Positions 53,101-61,917 of a DNA stretch of 64,000 nt are shown here, piece by piece (within the stretch, counting starts at the first letter, position 1; every line of letters begins with the position of its first letter). Below the pieces are notes generated by a model, which did not search any database, was not told the DNA's origin, and was given only the letters and a program-made list of their open reading frames with translations. The position numbers and the translations under genes were made by a program. Location of the stretch: the NCBI GenBank assembly GCA_963714035.1, contig OY970224.1, positions 496,001 through 560,000 of the forward strand. The letters run 5' to 3'. Source of the DNA: DATFVB01 sp963714035 (GTDB taxonomy: Bacteria > Acidobacteriota > Thermoanaerobaculia > UBA5066 > DATFVB01).

Positions 53101-53493
53101 CGGGCGGGCGGTCCATGCGATCGCCGCGATCTTTTGATCGGGGAGGAAAGTCCGAACTCCACGAGGGCAGCGCGCCGGGCAACACCCGGTCGTTCCGGCA
53201 ACGGGGCGAAGGAAAGTGCCACAGAAAACAAACCGCCTTTCTTCCGGCGCCTCGCGGCTTCGGCGGAACGGCAAGGGTGAAACGGTGCGGTAAGAGCGCA
53301 CCGCCCCGGCGGCAACGACGGGGGCACGGTAAACCCCGCGCGGAGCAAGGCCAAATAGGGAAACGGATGAGCGCCCACCTCATCCCGGTTCGCCGGGACC
53401 GTTTCCGGGTTGGCTGCTGGATTCCGGGAGAGATCCCGGAGCTAGAGGAATGATCGCACCCGACAGAATTCGGCTTACCGGATCGTCCGCCCC
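53101..53493 (+). ncRNA. rnpB: RNase P RNA, bacterial type A
   Basis: This is the catalytic RNA that matures tRNA 5' ends. The universally conserved GAGGAAAGTCCGAACTCC lies near 53142 and ACAGAAA near 53221. The segment GGTAAACCCC lies near 53330, and the 3' end CGACAGAATTCGGCTTACCG is at 53461-53480. The P1 helix pairs GGGCGGGCGGTCC near the 5' end with GGATCGTCCGCCC near the 3' end, followed by a short T-run (CCCTTTTTC). A TAAGCT -10-like box lies about 10 bp upstream of the 5' end. The last 44 bp overlap the LD-carboxypeptidase frame. Confidence 0.95.
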
Positions 53494-54415
53494 TTTTTCG
53501 AAGCCGCCGGCGCTGCCGCCGGGCGGGACGATCGGCGTCGCCGCGATCTCCGGCCCGGTCGATCCGGCGAGACTCGACGCCGGGATCGCCCGGCTCCGTT
53601 CGCGCGGGTACGCCGTCGTCGAAGCGCCGAACCTTCGCCTCTCGTCCGGAATGCATGCCGGAACCGACGCCGAGCGCGCCGCGGGATATCGCGCCCTCGT
53701 GACCGATCCCTCGGTGGACGCGATCTTCTTCGCGCGCGGCGGGTGGGGGGCGGCCCGGGTGCTCGACAAGATCGATCCCGACGAGGTTGCCCGCCATCCG
53801 AAGATCCACATGGGGGGCTCCGACCTCACGACGCTCTTCGCCTGGCTCCACGCGCGGGCGCGTCTCGTCGCGTTCCACGGGCCGATGGTGGCCGTCGATT
53901 TCGCCCGGCCCGATCCCGATCCGGAAACCGATGCCGGCTGGGAGCCGGTCCTGCGGGGCGAGCTGCCGATCGTGATTCCTTTCGCTCCGGAGCGGGTGAT
54001 CGCCCGCGGCGCCGCTTCCGGGCCCCTCGTGGGCGGATGCCTCTCGATGCTCGTCGCCCTCGAAGGCACCCCGGAGGCGCTCGAAACGCGCGGCCGGATC
54101 GTCTTCTGGGAAGACGTCGGCGAGGAGCTCTACCGGCTGGACCGGATGCTCACGCACTGGCGGCGGGCGGGAAGGTTCCGCGCGCCGGCGGGGGTTATAA
54201 TCGGAAAGTTGGAAAACATACGGAACAACGGGGTTCGGGACGAGGAGTCGGTGTCGTCGCTGCTCGCCGAACACTTCGCCGGAGCGCCTTATCCGGTCGT
54301 GCGCGATTTCCCGGCCGGTCACGGAGCGGCGAACCGGACCCTGCCCCTCGGCGCGCGGATCGCGGTCGATTCCGAGGCCGGGACGGTGCGATTCGAGGAG
54401 GCGGCGGTCTCATGA
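53450..54415 (+). CDS. LD-carboxypeptidase (peptidase S66 family); start inside rnpB
   Basis: The protein is up to 321 residues. Conserved blocks are LPPGGTIGVAAISGP (family N-terminus, about residue 22), IFFARGGWGAARVLD with the GGWG turn, MGGSDLTTLF with the nucleophile serine, FHGPM, GGCLSMLVAL, FWEDVGEELYRLDRML and DFPAGHG. The family trims tetrapeptide stems of peptidoglycan. The only ATG in the right place (53450) is inside the conserved 3' end of RNase P RNA, where AGAGGA happens to form a good ribosome-binding site. A CTG just before LPPGG (53513) would avoid the overlap. An AT-rich patch with TATAAT lies at 54196-54201. Confidence 0.85.
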   Translation: MIAPDRIRLTGSSAPFSKPPALPPGGTIGVAAISGPVDPARLDAGIARLRSRGYAVVEAPNLRLSSGMHAGTDAERAAGYRALVTDPSVDAIFFARGGWGAARVLDKIDPDEVARHPKIHMGGSDLTTLFAWLHARARLVAFHGPMVAVDFARPDPDPETDAGWEPVLRGELPIVIPFAPERVIARGAASGPLVGGCLSMLVALEGTPEALETRGRIVFWEDVGEELYRLDRMLTHWRRAGRFRAPAGVIIGKLENIRNNGVRDEESVSSLLAEHFAGAPYPVVRDFPAGHGAANRTLPLGARIAVDSEAGTVRFEEAAVS

Positions 54416-55203
54416 AAGCCGTGTTCAAGTCGGGGACGGGGAAGAGCCCCTCGGATCAGTTCGTCGTCACCTATCTGATGGGGGACATCGTCTTCTCCGA
54501 GGGAGACCTCGGCACGGAGATGTACATCGTCCAGAGCGGCGTCGTCGAGATCTTCAAGAAGATCCGCGGGCGCCAGAAGGTCCTCGCGACCCTGGAGAAG
54601 GGAGACTTCTTCGGCGAGATGTCGGTGCTCGAGGACGTTTCCCGGACCGCCTCGGCGCGCGCGAAGACCGACGTCGAGCTCGTGCGGATCAACCAGACGA
54701 CGTTCGACCAGATGATCAAGGGGAACACGGAAATCGCCGTCCGCATGCTGCGGAAGCTTTCGCGGCGGCTGCGCGAGACCACCGAGCTCCTCGAGGACGC
54801 CCTCGGACACAAGGTCGTCGAGCCGATGGATTCGCCGTCGGGCGCCGTCGCGGCGGTGGCGCGCGAAGAACACCGAGTCTACCGGCTGGTCTCGCCCGAC
54901 CGGAAAACGGAGTTCTATCTCAACCGGGACGGCGACACGCGGATCGGCCGCGCCGACCCGGTCACGGGGATCAATCCCGACGTCGATCTCACGACGCTCG
55001 ACACGCAGCGCTCGACCTCGCGAAGCCACGCCCGCATCTACAAGGCGGACGACACGTTCTACGCGATGGAGGAGATCGGCGTCATGAACGGCACGTTCGT
55101 CAACGACCGGAGGCTGCCGACCGGCAGCCCCGCGGCGATCAAGGACGGCGACGTGCTGAAGTTCGGGCTCATCCCTCTCGTCTTCCGCATCACGAAAGAG
55201 TAG
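54412..55203 (+). CDS. Protein with cyclic-nucleotide-binding and FHA domains
   Basis: The protein has 263 residues and starts at ATG 54412, overlapping the stop of the LD-carboxypeptidase. The CRP-like cNMP domain (about 15-135) has GDIVFSEGDLGTEMYIVQSG and the cassette FFGEMSVLEDVSRTASARA, keeping the key arginine. A short linker leads to an FHA domain (~160-263) with RIGR, TSRSHARIY and NGTFVNDRRL, the phosphothreonine-binding residues. It should link a small-molecule signal to a phosphorylated partner. No kinase gene is adjacent. Confidence 0.88.
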   Translation: MKAVFKSGTGKSPSDQFVVTYLMGDIVFSEGDLGTEMYIVQSGVVEIFKKIRGRQKVLATLEKGDFFGEMSVLEDVSRTASARAKTDVELVRINQTTFDQMIKGNTEIAVRMLRKLSRRLRETTELLEDALGHKVVEPMDSPSGAVAAVAREEHRVYRLVSPDRKTEFYLNRDGDTRIGRADPVTGINPDVDLTTLDTQRSTSRSHARIYKADDTFYAMEEIGVMNGTFVNDRRLPTGSPAAIKDGDVLKFGLIPLVFRITKE

Positions 55204-55322
55204 GCGGGCGCGGCGATACGCGCCGTGATGCGGGTCCGGCGCGTCTCACCGCGCCTCATACTTTTCGCGACAGAGAAGCGGCCGATCAGGTCGCGAGATC
55301 ACCGCATGGTAGAAACCGCCAC

Positions 55323-57374
55323 ATGACCGACGCGACGCTCTCGCTCGGAGATCCCGTCGGCAACATCCCGGGCGTGACGCCGGCCTCCGCCCGGAAGCTC
55401 TCCGAGGAGGGCTGCACGACGGTCGCGGACCTGCTGCTCCATCTCCCGTTCCGGTACGAAGACCGGGCCGCCTTCGCGAAGGTCGCCGACCTGAGGGAAG
55501 GGGAGGCCGCGGTCGTCTCGGGCCGCGTCGTCGGCCACAAGCTCGTGCGCACGCGCCGGCGCGGATTCACGATCCTCCGCGCCGCGATCGACGACGGATC
55601 GGGCACGATTCCCGTCGTCTGGTTCAACCGCCCCTACCTGGCGAAGGCGCTCGCCTCCGGACGGCGCGCGGTGCTCTACGGCACGCCGACTCTCGAGAAG
55701 GGCGGCCTCGCGATGCGAAACCCCGAGCACGAGCTGTTCGATGCGGAGGAAGAAGAGGATCCCACGCACATGGGACGCGTCGTCGGAATCTACCGACGGC
55801 TCGGCGGCCTCGGAAGCAAGTGGCAGCGGGCCGCCGTCCGGCGCGCGCTGGCCGTCCTCGAAGCCGGGTTCCGGGCGGCCGGCGATCCGCGCCTCCTGCG
55901 GCGGGCTCTCGAAACGGTCCATTTCCCGCCGCGCCGGGGGTTCGCGCCGGCCGCCGAGCGCGCGCGCCGGACGCTCGCGCGCGAGGAGCTCTCGGTCTTC
56001 TTCGACCGGGTCGAGGCGAAGCGCGAAGCGCGGTCGGCGATCCGCGTCCCGGCGTGGAGCTGGGCGCCCGAGACGACGCGGCGCCTTCTCGCGCTCCTGC
56101 CCTTCCCGCTGACCGGGTCCCAGAAGGAGGCGATGGCGGAGATCGCGGCCGACCTCCGGCGCGGAGCGCCGATGGCGCGACTCCTCCAGGGAGACGTCGG
56201 AAGCGGGAAGACGGCGGTCGCGATCCTCGCCGCTCTTCTCGCCGTCGAGAACGGCGCGCAGGCGGCGTTGATGGCGCCGACGGAGATCCTCGCCGAGCAG
56301 CACGCGCGGACGATCGGGGCCTGGCTCGGCCGCACCCGCTACCGCCTCGCCCTCCTGACCGGACGGACCCCCGCGGCGGCCCGGCGCGAGCTCGGGGCGG
56401 CGCTCCGGGCGGGGGAAATCGACCTTCTGATCGGCACCCACGCGCTGATCGAGGATCCCGTCCGCTTCCGGAATCTCGGCTTCGTCGTCGTGGACGAGCA
56501 GCATCGATTCGGCGTCGAGCATCGCGCGAGGCTCTCGAGGAAGGGCTCGCGTCCCCACGTCCTCGTCCTCTCCGCGACCCCGATTCCGCGATCCCTCGCG
56601 TGGACCCTGTTCGGCGACCTCGAGGTCACGCGCCTCCGGGAGAAGCCCGCCGGCCGGGCGCCGGTCCGCACGTTCATTCGGGAGGGGGAGCGGCGCGAAG
56701 CCGTTTTCCGCTTCGTCGGCGAGCGCCTCGCGGCGGGCGAGCGGGTCTACGTCGTGGTCCCGGCGATCGAAGACTCGGAGCGCGGCGTGGCCGCCGTCGA
56801 GAAGACCGCCGAAGAGCTCCGCCGCGCGATCCCCGAGGCGCGGATCGACACCCTCCACGGCCGATACCCCCCCGACCGCCGCCGCCGCGCGATGGACGCG
56901 TTCTCGCGCGGCGACGCGAACGTTCTCGTCGCGACGACGGTGATCGAGGTCGGCATCGACGTTCCCGAGGCCACGGTGATGGTCGTCGAAAACGCGGATC
57001 GCTTCGGTCTGTCGCAGCTCCACCAGCTCCGCGGCCGGATCGGCCGCGGGGAACGGCCCTCCTGGTGCGTTCTGCTCGTTTCGGACGACGCCGCGGAGGA
57101 GGCGCGGGAACGCCTCGCGATCCTCGAGAAGACGGCGGACGGCTTCGCGATCGCCGAGAAGGATCTCGCGCTCCGAGGGCCCGGCGATCTGCTCGGCGCC
57201 CGACAGTCGGGACTTCCCCCGTTCCGCGTCGCGGATCCCGCTCGCGACGCGCCGCTCTTCCCGGAAGTGCGGGACGCGGTCCGGGCGCGGAGACGGGACG
57301 GCGGGAGTGTGGCGAGCGACCTGTTCCCGACGCGAGCCGCCGGTCCCGCTGTGATACAAACCGCGAACGAATGA
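55323..57374 (+). CDS. recG: ATP-dependent DNA helicase RecG
   Basis: This helicase regresses stalled replication forks and processes branched DNA. The protein has 683 residues. The N-terminal wedge/OB domain has VSGRVVGHK...RGFTILRAAIDDGSG. Motif I is GDVGSGKTAVA and motif II is the RecG form DEQHRFGV; LSATPIPRSLA (III), TTVIEVGIDVPEATVM (V) and QLHQLRGRIGRG (VI) follow. The C-terminal RecG part has DLALRGPGDLLGARQSG. It ends in an ATGA overlap with the epimerase gene. Confidence 0.95.
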   Translation: MTDATLSLGDPVGNIPGVTPASARKLSEEGCTTVADLLLHLPFRYEDRAAFAKVADLREGEAAVVSGRVVGHKLVRTRRRGFTILRAAIDDGSGTIPVVWFNRPYLAKALASGRRAVLYGTPTLEKGGLAMRNPEHELFDAEEEEDPTHMGRVVGIYRRLGGLGSKWQRAAVRRALAVLEAGFRAAGDPRLLRRALETVHFPPRRGFAPAAERARRTLAREELSVFFDRVEAKREARSAIRVPAWSWAPETTRRLLALLPFPLTGSQKEAMAEIAADLRRGAPMARLLQGDVGSGKTAVAILAALLAVENGAQAALMAPTEILAEQHARTIGAWLGRTRYRLALLTGRTPAAARRELGAALRAGEIDLLIGTHALIEDPVRFRNLGFVVVDEQHRFGVEHRARLSRKGSRPHVLVLSATPIPRSLAWTLFGDLEVTRLREKPAGRAPVRTFIREGERREAVFRFVGERLAAGERVYVVVPAIEDSERGVAAVEKTAEELRRAIPEARIDTLHGRYPPDRRRRAMDAFSRGDANVLVATTVIEVGIDVPEATVMVVENADRFGLSQLHQLRGRIGRGERPSWCVLLVSDDAAEEARERLAILEKTADGFAIAEKDLALRGPGDLLGARQSGLPPFRVADPARDAPLFPEVRDAVRARRRDGGSVASDLFPTRAAGPAVIQTANE

Positions 57375-58294
57375 AAATCTCCGTCACGGGGGCCACCGGT
57401 TTCGTCGGGGGCTACGTCGTCAACGAGTTGCTGCGCCGCGGACACGAGATCCGGGTGATCGCCCGGCGCCCGGACGAAGCGCGCTCCCGCTTCAACCGCC
57501 CGGTTCCCGCCGTCGAGGGGGATGTCACGGACGCCGCCGCGCTCGAGGCCGGATTCTCCGGGTGCGACGCCGTCGTCCATCTCGTCGGGATCATCAACGA
57601 ATCGGAGGGGCTCTCGTTCGACGCCGTCCACCGGCAGGGGGCGGAGAACGTCGTCGCCGCCATGAAGAAAGCGGGGGTTCGCCGGCTCGTCCACATGTCC
57701 GCGATGGGCTCTTCGCCCGACGCGCCGTCGGAGTACGGCCGCACGAAGGCGGCGGGGGAGGAGGCGGTCCGGCGCTCGGGGCTCGACGCGACGATCTTCC
57801 GGCCGTCGATCATCTTCGGCCCCGGCGACGGGTTCGTGACGCTGCTCGCGAAGATCGTGCGCGCCAACCCGGGATTCATCCCGGTGATCGGACCCGGGAC
57901 GGTTCGGTTCATGCCCGTGTCGGCGCGGGAGATCGCGGCGCTCTTCGCCGACGCGCTCGAGAAGCCCGACGCCTCCGGGAAGACCTTCGAGGTCGGCGGC
58001 CCCGAGACGTTGACGATGGACGAGATCTACCGGGAGATCGCCGGCGCGCTCGGAAAGCCCCGGAAGCCGCTCGTCCACTTTCCGCTCTGGTACGGCCGGA
58101 TCCTGGCCGCCGTCATGGCGGTATTGCCCGATCCGCCGCTCACTGCCGACCAGCTCCGTTCGCTCTCGCGGGACAACGTGGGCGACACGACGGCGACGTC
58201 CGCGCTGCTCGGGTCTCCGACGACGCGTTTCGCGGAAGGCATCCGCGCTTACGTCCGGCCGAAATCGCATCGCGACGGCCGCATCGGAATCTGA
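57371..58294 (+). CDS. NAD(P)-binding SDR protein, atypical epimerase (NDUFA9-like)
   Basis: The protein has 307 residues. The extended SDR fold has GATGFVGGYVV at the N-terminus, HLVGIINES, SAMGSSP and the Y-x-x-x-K pair in YGRTKAAGEE. FRPSIIFGPGDGF and FEVGGPETLTMDEI are typical of the atypical SDR family that includes NDUFA9-like proteins. These often have no known reaction and may act in lipid or quinone metabolism or as assembly factors. The start overlaps the recG stop. Confidence 0.85.
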   Translation: MKISVTGATGFVGGYVVNELLRRGHEIRVIARRPDEARSRFNRPVPAVEGDVTDAAALEAGFSGCDAVVHLVGIINESEGLSFDAVHRQGAENVVAAMKKAGVRRLVHMSAMGSSPDAPSEYGRTKAAGEEAVRRSGLDATIFRPSIIFGPGDGFVTLLAKIVRANPGFIPVIGPGTVRFMPVSAREIAALFADALEKPDASGKTFEVGGPETLTMDEIYREIAGALGKPRKPLVHFPLWYGRILAAVMAVLPDPPLTADQLRSLSRDNVGDTTATSALLGSPTTRFAEGIRAYVRPKSHRDGRIGI

Positions 58295-58328
58295 TCCGGC
58301 CGTCCTCGCGCGGCGACCCCCGTTCGGA

Positions 58329-58334
58329 TAGGCT
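58329..58334 (+). promoter_or_regulatory. -10-like hexamer near-leaderless to the M50 protease gene (candidate)
   Basis: TAGGCT lies six bases before the ATG at 58341. It is a weaker -10 match than those before uvrC, rsmE and rluD, but has the same spacing. No -35 was recognised. Confidence 0.3.
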
Positions 58335-58340
58335 CCCCGC

Positions 58341-59018
58341 ATGTCGCCGCTCGTCGTCGTCATCCTGATCGCCGTCGTCCTCTTCGCGATCTCGTTCCAC
58401 GAGTCCGCGCATGCGTGGACGGCCCTGAAGTTCGGCGACCCCACGGCGCGCGACCTGGGCCGCATCTCGCTCAACCCGCTTCACCACATCGATCCGTTCG
58501 GAACCGTACTCCTGCCGATGATCCTGATCCTCATGCACCAGCCTCCGTTCGGGTACGCGAAGCCGACTCCGGTCAATCTGCGAAATACACGAAATCCGCG
58601 ACTCGCGAACTTCTGGGTCTCCGCCGCGGGTCCGCTCTCGAACCTGCTCGTCGTCGCCGTCAGCGCGGCGATCCTGATCGGGATCGGCCGCTACGACCGC
58701 GGGCTCGTGATCGGGGCGTTCCAGGGGCCCACGGGCTCCGGGGTGCTCGCGCCGTTCTCGTACATCCTCGCGCAGCTCGTCCTCCTGAACCTGGTGCTCG
58801 GCATCTTCAACCTGATCCCGGTGCCGCCGATGGACGGGAGCGGCATCCTCTTTTCGATCCTCGGAAGGAGAGGGCTCGCGATCGAGATGTTCTTCCACCG
58901 TTATTCGTTCGTGATGTTCCTGCTGATCATGCTCCTCGTGTACTCCGGATTCTTCAGCCTGATCCTCGGGCCGGCGATCCGCGTGGTCCTTTCGGGGATC
59001 GAAAAAGGAATCGGATGA
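58341..59018 (+). CDS. M50-family site-2 protease-like membrane metalloprotease
   Basis: The protein has 225 residues. The zinc motif is HESAH (residues ~18-22: FHESAHAWTALKFGD) in the first membrane helix; further helices surround FWVSAAGPLSNLL and LVLGIFNLIPVPPMDGSGIL, where NLIPVPPMDG carries the third zinc ligand. It has no PDZ domain, as in the short Rip-like or YwhC-type family. It may cleave membrane-bound substrates, but targets are unknown. The ATGA overlap with scpA suggests co-expression. Confidence 0.9.
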   Translation: MSPLVVVILIAVVLFAISFHESAHAWTALKFGDPTARDLGRISLNPLHHIDPFGTVLLPMILILMHQPPFGYAKPTPVNLRNTRNPRLANFWVSAAGPLSNLLVVAVSAAILIGIGRYDRGLVIGAFQGPTGSGVLAPFSYILAQLVLLNLVLGIFNLIPVPPMDGSGILFSILGRRGLAIEMFFHRYSFVMFLLIMLLVYSGFFSLILGPAIRVVLSGIEKGIG

Positions 59019-59800
59019 GCGAGAGCGCCGGCCACGGCCCCGCCCCGTCCCTTCCGCCGGTCGAGCTGACCCAGTTCTCGGGACCGCTCGATCTCCTGCT
59101 GCACCTGATCCGGAAGAACGAAGTGTCGATCACCGACATCCCGATCGCCGAGATCACCGAGCAGTACACGGCATACCTCGACCTCATGCGGGAGCTCGAT
59201 CTCGACGTCGCGGCGGAGTACGTCTACCTCGCGGCGGTGCTCATCCACATCAAGTCGAAGTTCCTCCTGCCGCGCGACCCTGACCATCCCGACGAGGACC
59301 CGCGGCAGGATCTGGTCGCTCGCCTGCTCGAATACGAGAAGTTCAAGCGGGCGGCGGAGGGGTTCCACGAGATCGACACGGAGCGGGCGGGGCTGTGGGC
59401 GCGCCCGGAGGCCTCGCCTCCCGGCGCGGACCCGGACGCGCCGCCGCCGACGCTCGAGGTCTCGCTCGCCGATCTCGTCGGCACCTTCCGGATCGTCCTC
59501 GATCGCTACCGCTTCGCGCATCCCGCTTCGCTCGAAGTCCATCATCCGCGCTTCTCCCTTCGCGAGAAGATGATCGAGCTCGTCGGCCGCGTCGAGGAGC
59601 GGGGGACGCTCCCGCTTCTCGAGGTCCTCGGGGCGTTCCGGTACCGGACCGAGGCGATCACGACGTTTCTCGCGGCGCTCGAGCTCACCCGGATTGCCGT
59701 CCTCCGCATCTTCCAGCCGGCGCCGTTTGCCGAGATCCACGTCTCGCGGACGGATCGGGAATTCCAGATTTCGGAGATTCAGGACGTTTACCATGACTGA
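59015..59800 (+). CDS. scpA: Segregation and condensation protein A (kleisin)
   Basis: ScpA bridges the SMC dimer and ScpB in the bacterial condensin. The protein has 261 residues. The ScpA opening LTQFSGPLDLLLHLIRKNEVSITDIPIAEIT is unmistakable, followed by EYVYLAAVLIHIKSKFLLP. A proline-rich linker (~130-150) leads to the C-terminal winged helix that contacts SMC. The start overlaps the M50 stop by 4 bp, and scpB starts 8 bp before the scpA stop. Confidence 0.95.
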   Translation: MSESAGHGPAPSLPPVELTQFSGPLDLLLHLIRKNEVSITDIPIAEITEQYTAYLDLMRELDLDVAAEYVYLAAVLIHIKSKFLLPRDPDHPDEDPRQDLVARLLEYEKFKRAAEGFHEIDTERAGLWARPEASPPGADPDAPPPTLEVSLADLVGTFRIVLDRYRFAHPASLEVHHPRFSLREKMIELVGRVEERGTLPLLEVLGAFRYRTEAITTFLAALELTRIAVLRIFQPAPFAEIHVSRTDREFQISEIQDVYHD

Positions 59801-60500
59801 CGAAGCGCGCGACGAGGCGGCCGAACGGCTCCAGCCCGCCCTCGAGGCCCTGCTCTTTTCTTCCGGAAAGCCGGTTCCCGTCGAGGGGTTCGTCGAGATG
59901 CTCGAGGTCGAGGCGGCGGTCGTCGAGCGGGCGCTCCGCGCGCTGGCGGAGCGGACCAACGTCGAGAACCGGGGGATCCGTCTCGAAGCGGTCGGCGGCG
60001 GCTGGCGCTTCGTCACGCGTCCCGAGTTCGACGGCCTGCTCCGACGCTATTTCGAGGTTTCGGAGCGAAGCCGCCTCTCGCTCGCCGCGCTCGAGACGCT
60101 CGCGATCATCGCTTACCGGCAGCCGATCACCGCGCCCGAGATCTCCGAGCTCCGCGGCGTGAACTCGTCCGCGGTATTGAAGACGCTCTTCGACAAGAAG
60201 CTCATCACCACGGCGGGGAAGAAGCCGGTCGTCGGCACGCCGTTCTTCTACCGGACGACGAAGGAGTTCCTCGTCCGTTTCGGCCTGAACGACCTCGCGG
60301 AGCTGCCGAAGCCGGAGGAGATCGACGAAGATCTCGCCGACGAGGGAGAACTTCCGGCGCCGCTCGCGCTCGTGCCGCCGATCGCGGAAGCCCCGGCTAC
60401 TTTCGCGGAACCCGCGGAGGAGCGCTCCGAGCCGTCGGATGCCGCCGAGGAGGGCGCGTCTCCCTCGCCGGAGCCGACGGAGCCGGTCGGCCGTTCATGA
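59793..60500 (+). CDS. scpB: Segregation and condensation protein B
   Basis: ScpB is the winged-helix partner of ScpA in the SMC complex. The protein has 235 residues. ALEALLFSSGKPV begins the first winged helix, and LAALETLAIIAYRQPITAPEI with VNSSAVLKTLFDKKLI form the second. After about residue 180 there is an acidic, proline/alanine-rich tail (~55 residues) longer than in most ScpB proteins. It overlaps scpA by 8 bp and rluB by 4 bp. Confidence 0.94.
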   Translation: MTDEARDEAAERLQPALEALLFSSGKPVPVEGFVEMLEVEAAVVERALRALAERTNVENRGIRLEAVGGGWRFVTRPEFDGLLRRYFEVSERSRLSLAALETLAIIAYRQPITAPEISELRGVNSSAVLKTLFDKKLITTAGKKPVVGTPFFYRTTKEFLVRFGLNDLAELPKPEEIDEDLADEGELPAPLALVPPIAEAPATFAEPAEERSEPSDAAEEGASPSPEPTEPVGRS

Positions 60501-61237
60501 CCGCGGAGCGGCTGCAGAAGATCATCGCCGCCGCCGGCCTCTCTTCCCGACGCGAAGCCGAGGAATGGATCTCGGAGGGACGGGTTCTCGTCAACGGGAA
60601 AAAGGCGATCCTCGGCCAGAAGGCCGACCCGGAGAGCGATGCCATCCGCGTCGATGGCAAGGTGCTCCGCGCGCCCGAGACGCGCGGACCGCGCCGGTAC
60701 GTCCTGCTCCACAAGCCGAAGGGCTACGTCTCCACGACGAGCGACCCGCAGGGGCGGCCGACGGTTCTCGATCTCGTCCCGGCCGGCCTCCGGCGCGGCT
60801 TGAAGCCGGTGGGCCGCCTCGACACGGCGTCGGAGGGCCTGATCCTCCTGACCGACGACGGCGATTTCTCGCAGGCGGTTTCGCATCCGTCGAGAGGAGT
60901 CGCGAAGGAGTACCGCGTCAAGGTCTGGGGGGAGCCGCCGGAGAAGTCGCTCGAGCGCCTCCGCCGGGGAATCTCCCTGGAAGGCCGGCGGACCGCGCCG
61001 GCGGAGATCACCCGCCACCACTCGACGGGCCGCCGCGGCGAGGAAGGAAACACCTGGTACACCGTCGTCCTGCACGAGGGGCGGAGCCGGCAGATCCGCC
61101 GCATGTTCGAGGCGATCGGCCATCCGGTCTCGAAGCTCTCCCGCGTCGCGATCGGGGCGATCCGGGATCCCAGGCTTCCCGTCGGAGCATTCCGGAAGCT
61201 GACCGAGGCGGAGATCCGGAAGCTCGTCAAGAAATGA
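60497..61237 (+). CDS. rluB: Ribosomal pseudouridine synthase, RsuA/RluB family
   Basis: The protein has 246 residues. The N-terminal S4 domain (RLQKIIAAAGLSSRREAEEWISEGRVLVNG) is followed by the RsuA-type catalytic domain, with aspartate D109 in GRLDTASEGLILLTDDG and with HEGRSRQIRRMFEAIGHPV. RluB modifies 23S rRNA near U2605; RsuA and RluE are related alternatives, but linkage to scpB and cmk is typical for RluB. Both ends overlap the neighbouring genes. Confidence 0.9.
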   Translation: MTAERLQKIIAAAGLSSRREAEEWISEGRVLVNGKKAILGQKADPESDAIRVDGKVLRAPETRGPRRYVLLHKPKGYVSTTSDPQGRPTVLDLVPAGLRRGLKPVGRLDTASEGLILLTDDGDFSQAVSHPSRGVAKEYRVKVWGEPPEKSLERLRRGISLEGRRTAPAEITRHHSTGRRGEEGNTWYTVVLHEGRSRQIRRMFEAIGHPVSKLSRVAIGAIRDPRLPVGAFRKLTEAEIRKLVKK

Positions 61238-61917
61238 CCCGGCTGATCGCGATCGACGGTCCTTCGGGCGCGGGGAAATCGACGGTGGCGCGGATGGTCG
61301 CGGCGCGCCTCGGCCTGCCGTACCTCGATACCGGGGCGATGTATCGCGCGATCGGGCTGCTGGCCTCCCGGCGAGGCGTTCCCCTCCCGATCCCCGACCC
61401 GGCCGTCGTCGCCCGGCTCGCGGAATCGGCGTCGGTGGACCTCTCGACGTCCCCGGACGGAACGACCGTCTGGTTGGACGGCGAGGACGTGTCGGCGGCG
61501 ATTCGCGATCCGCAGATATCGCTTTACGCTTCAGCTGTTTCCGCGATCTCCGACGTCCGGCGGCTGCTGGTCGCCCGCCAGCGCGAGATCGGTCTCGCCC
61601 GGGGCGGCGTCGTCGAGGGGAGGGACATCGGGACGAAGGTCTTTCCGGAAACCCCGTTCAAGTTCTTCCTGACGGCCGACGAGCGCGAGCGGGCGCGCCG
61701 CCGGCACGAAGAGCTCCGGAAACGGGGCGTGGAGGAGCCCTACGAGAAGGTCCTCGAGGAGATGCGCCGCCGCGACCGGGACGACTCCTCCCGTCCCGAC
61801 TCGCCGCTCTCGCGCGATTCGAGCTATGTGCTGCTCGAAAGCGACGGGGTCGGACCGGACGAAATCGCCCGCAGAATCCTCGCCCGGGTCGAGGCCGGAG
61901 GCCCCCCGAGCCCTTGA
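61234..61917 (+). CDS. cmk: Cytidylate kinase
   Basis: The enzyme phosphorylates CMP and dCMP. The protein has 227 residues, a standard size. Walker A is GPSGAGKST (residues ~9-17). The CMP-binding segment YLDTGAMYRAIGL, VVEGRDIGTKVFP and the lid region RRHEELRKRG with RRRDRDDSSRPDSPL follow. It overlaps rluB by 4 bp. The order rluB-cmk-rpsA is a widespread arrangement. Confidence 0.95.
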   Translation: MTRLIAIDGPSGAGKSTVARMVAARLGLPYLDTGAMYRAIGLLASRRGVPLPIPDPAVVARLAESASVDLSTSPDGTTVWLDGEDVSAAIRDPQISLYASAVSAISDVRRLLVARQREIGLARGGVVEGRDIGTKVFPETPFKFFLTADERERARRRHEELRKRGVEEPYEKVLEEMRRRDRDDSSRPDSPLSRDSSYVLLESDGVGPDEIARRILARVEAGGPPSP

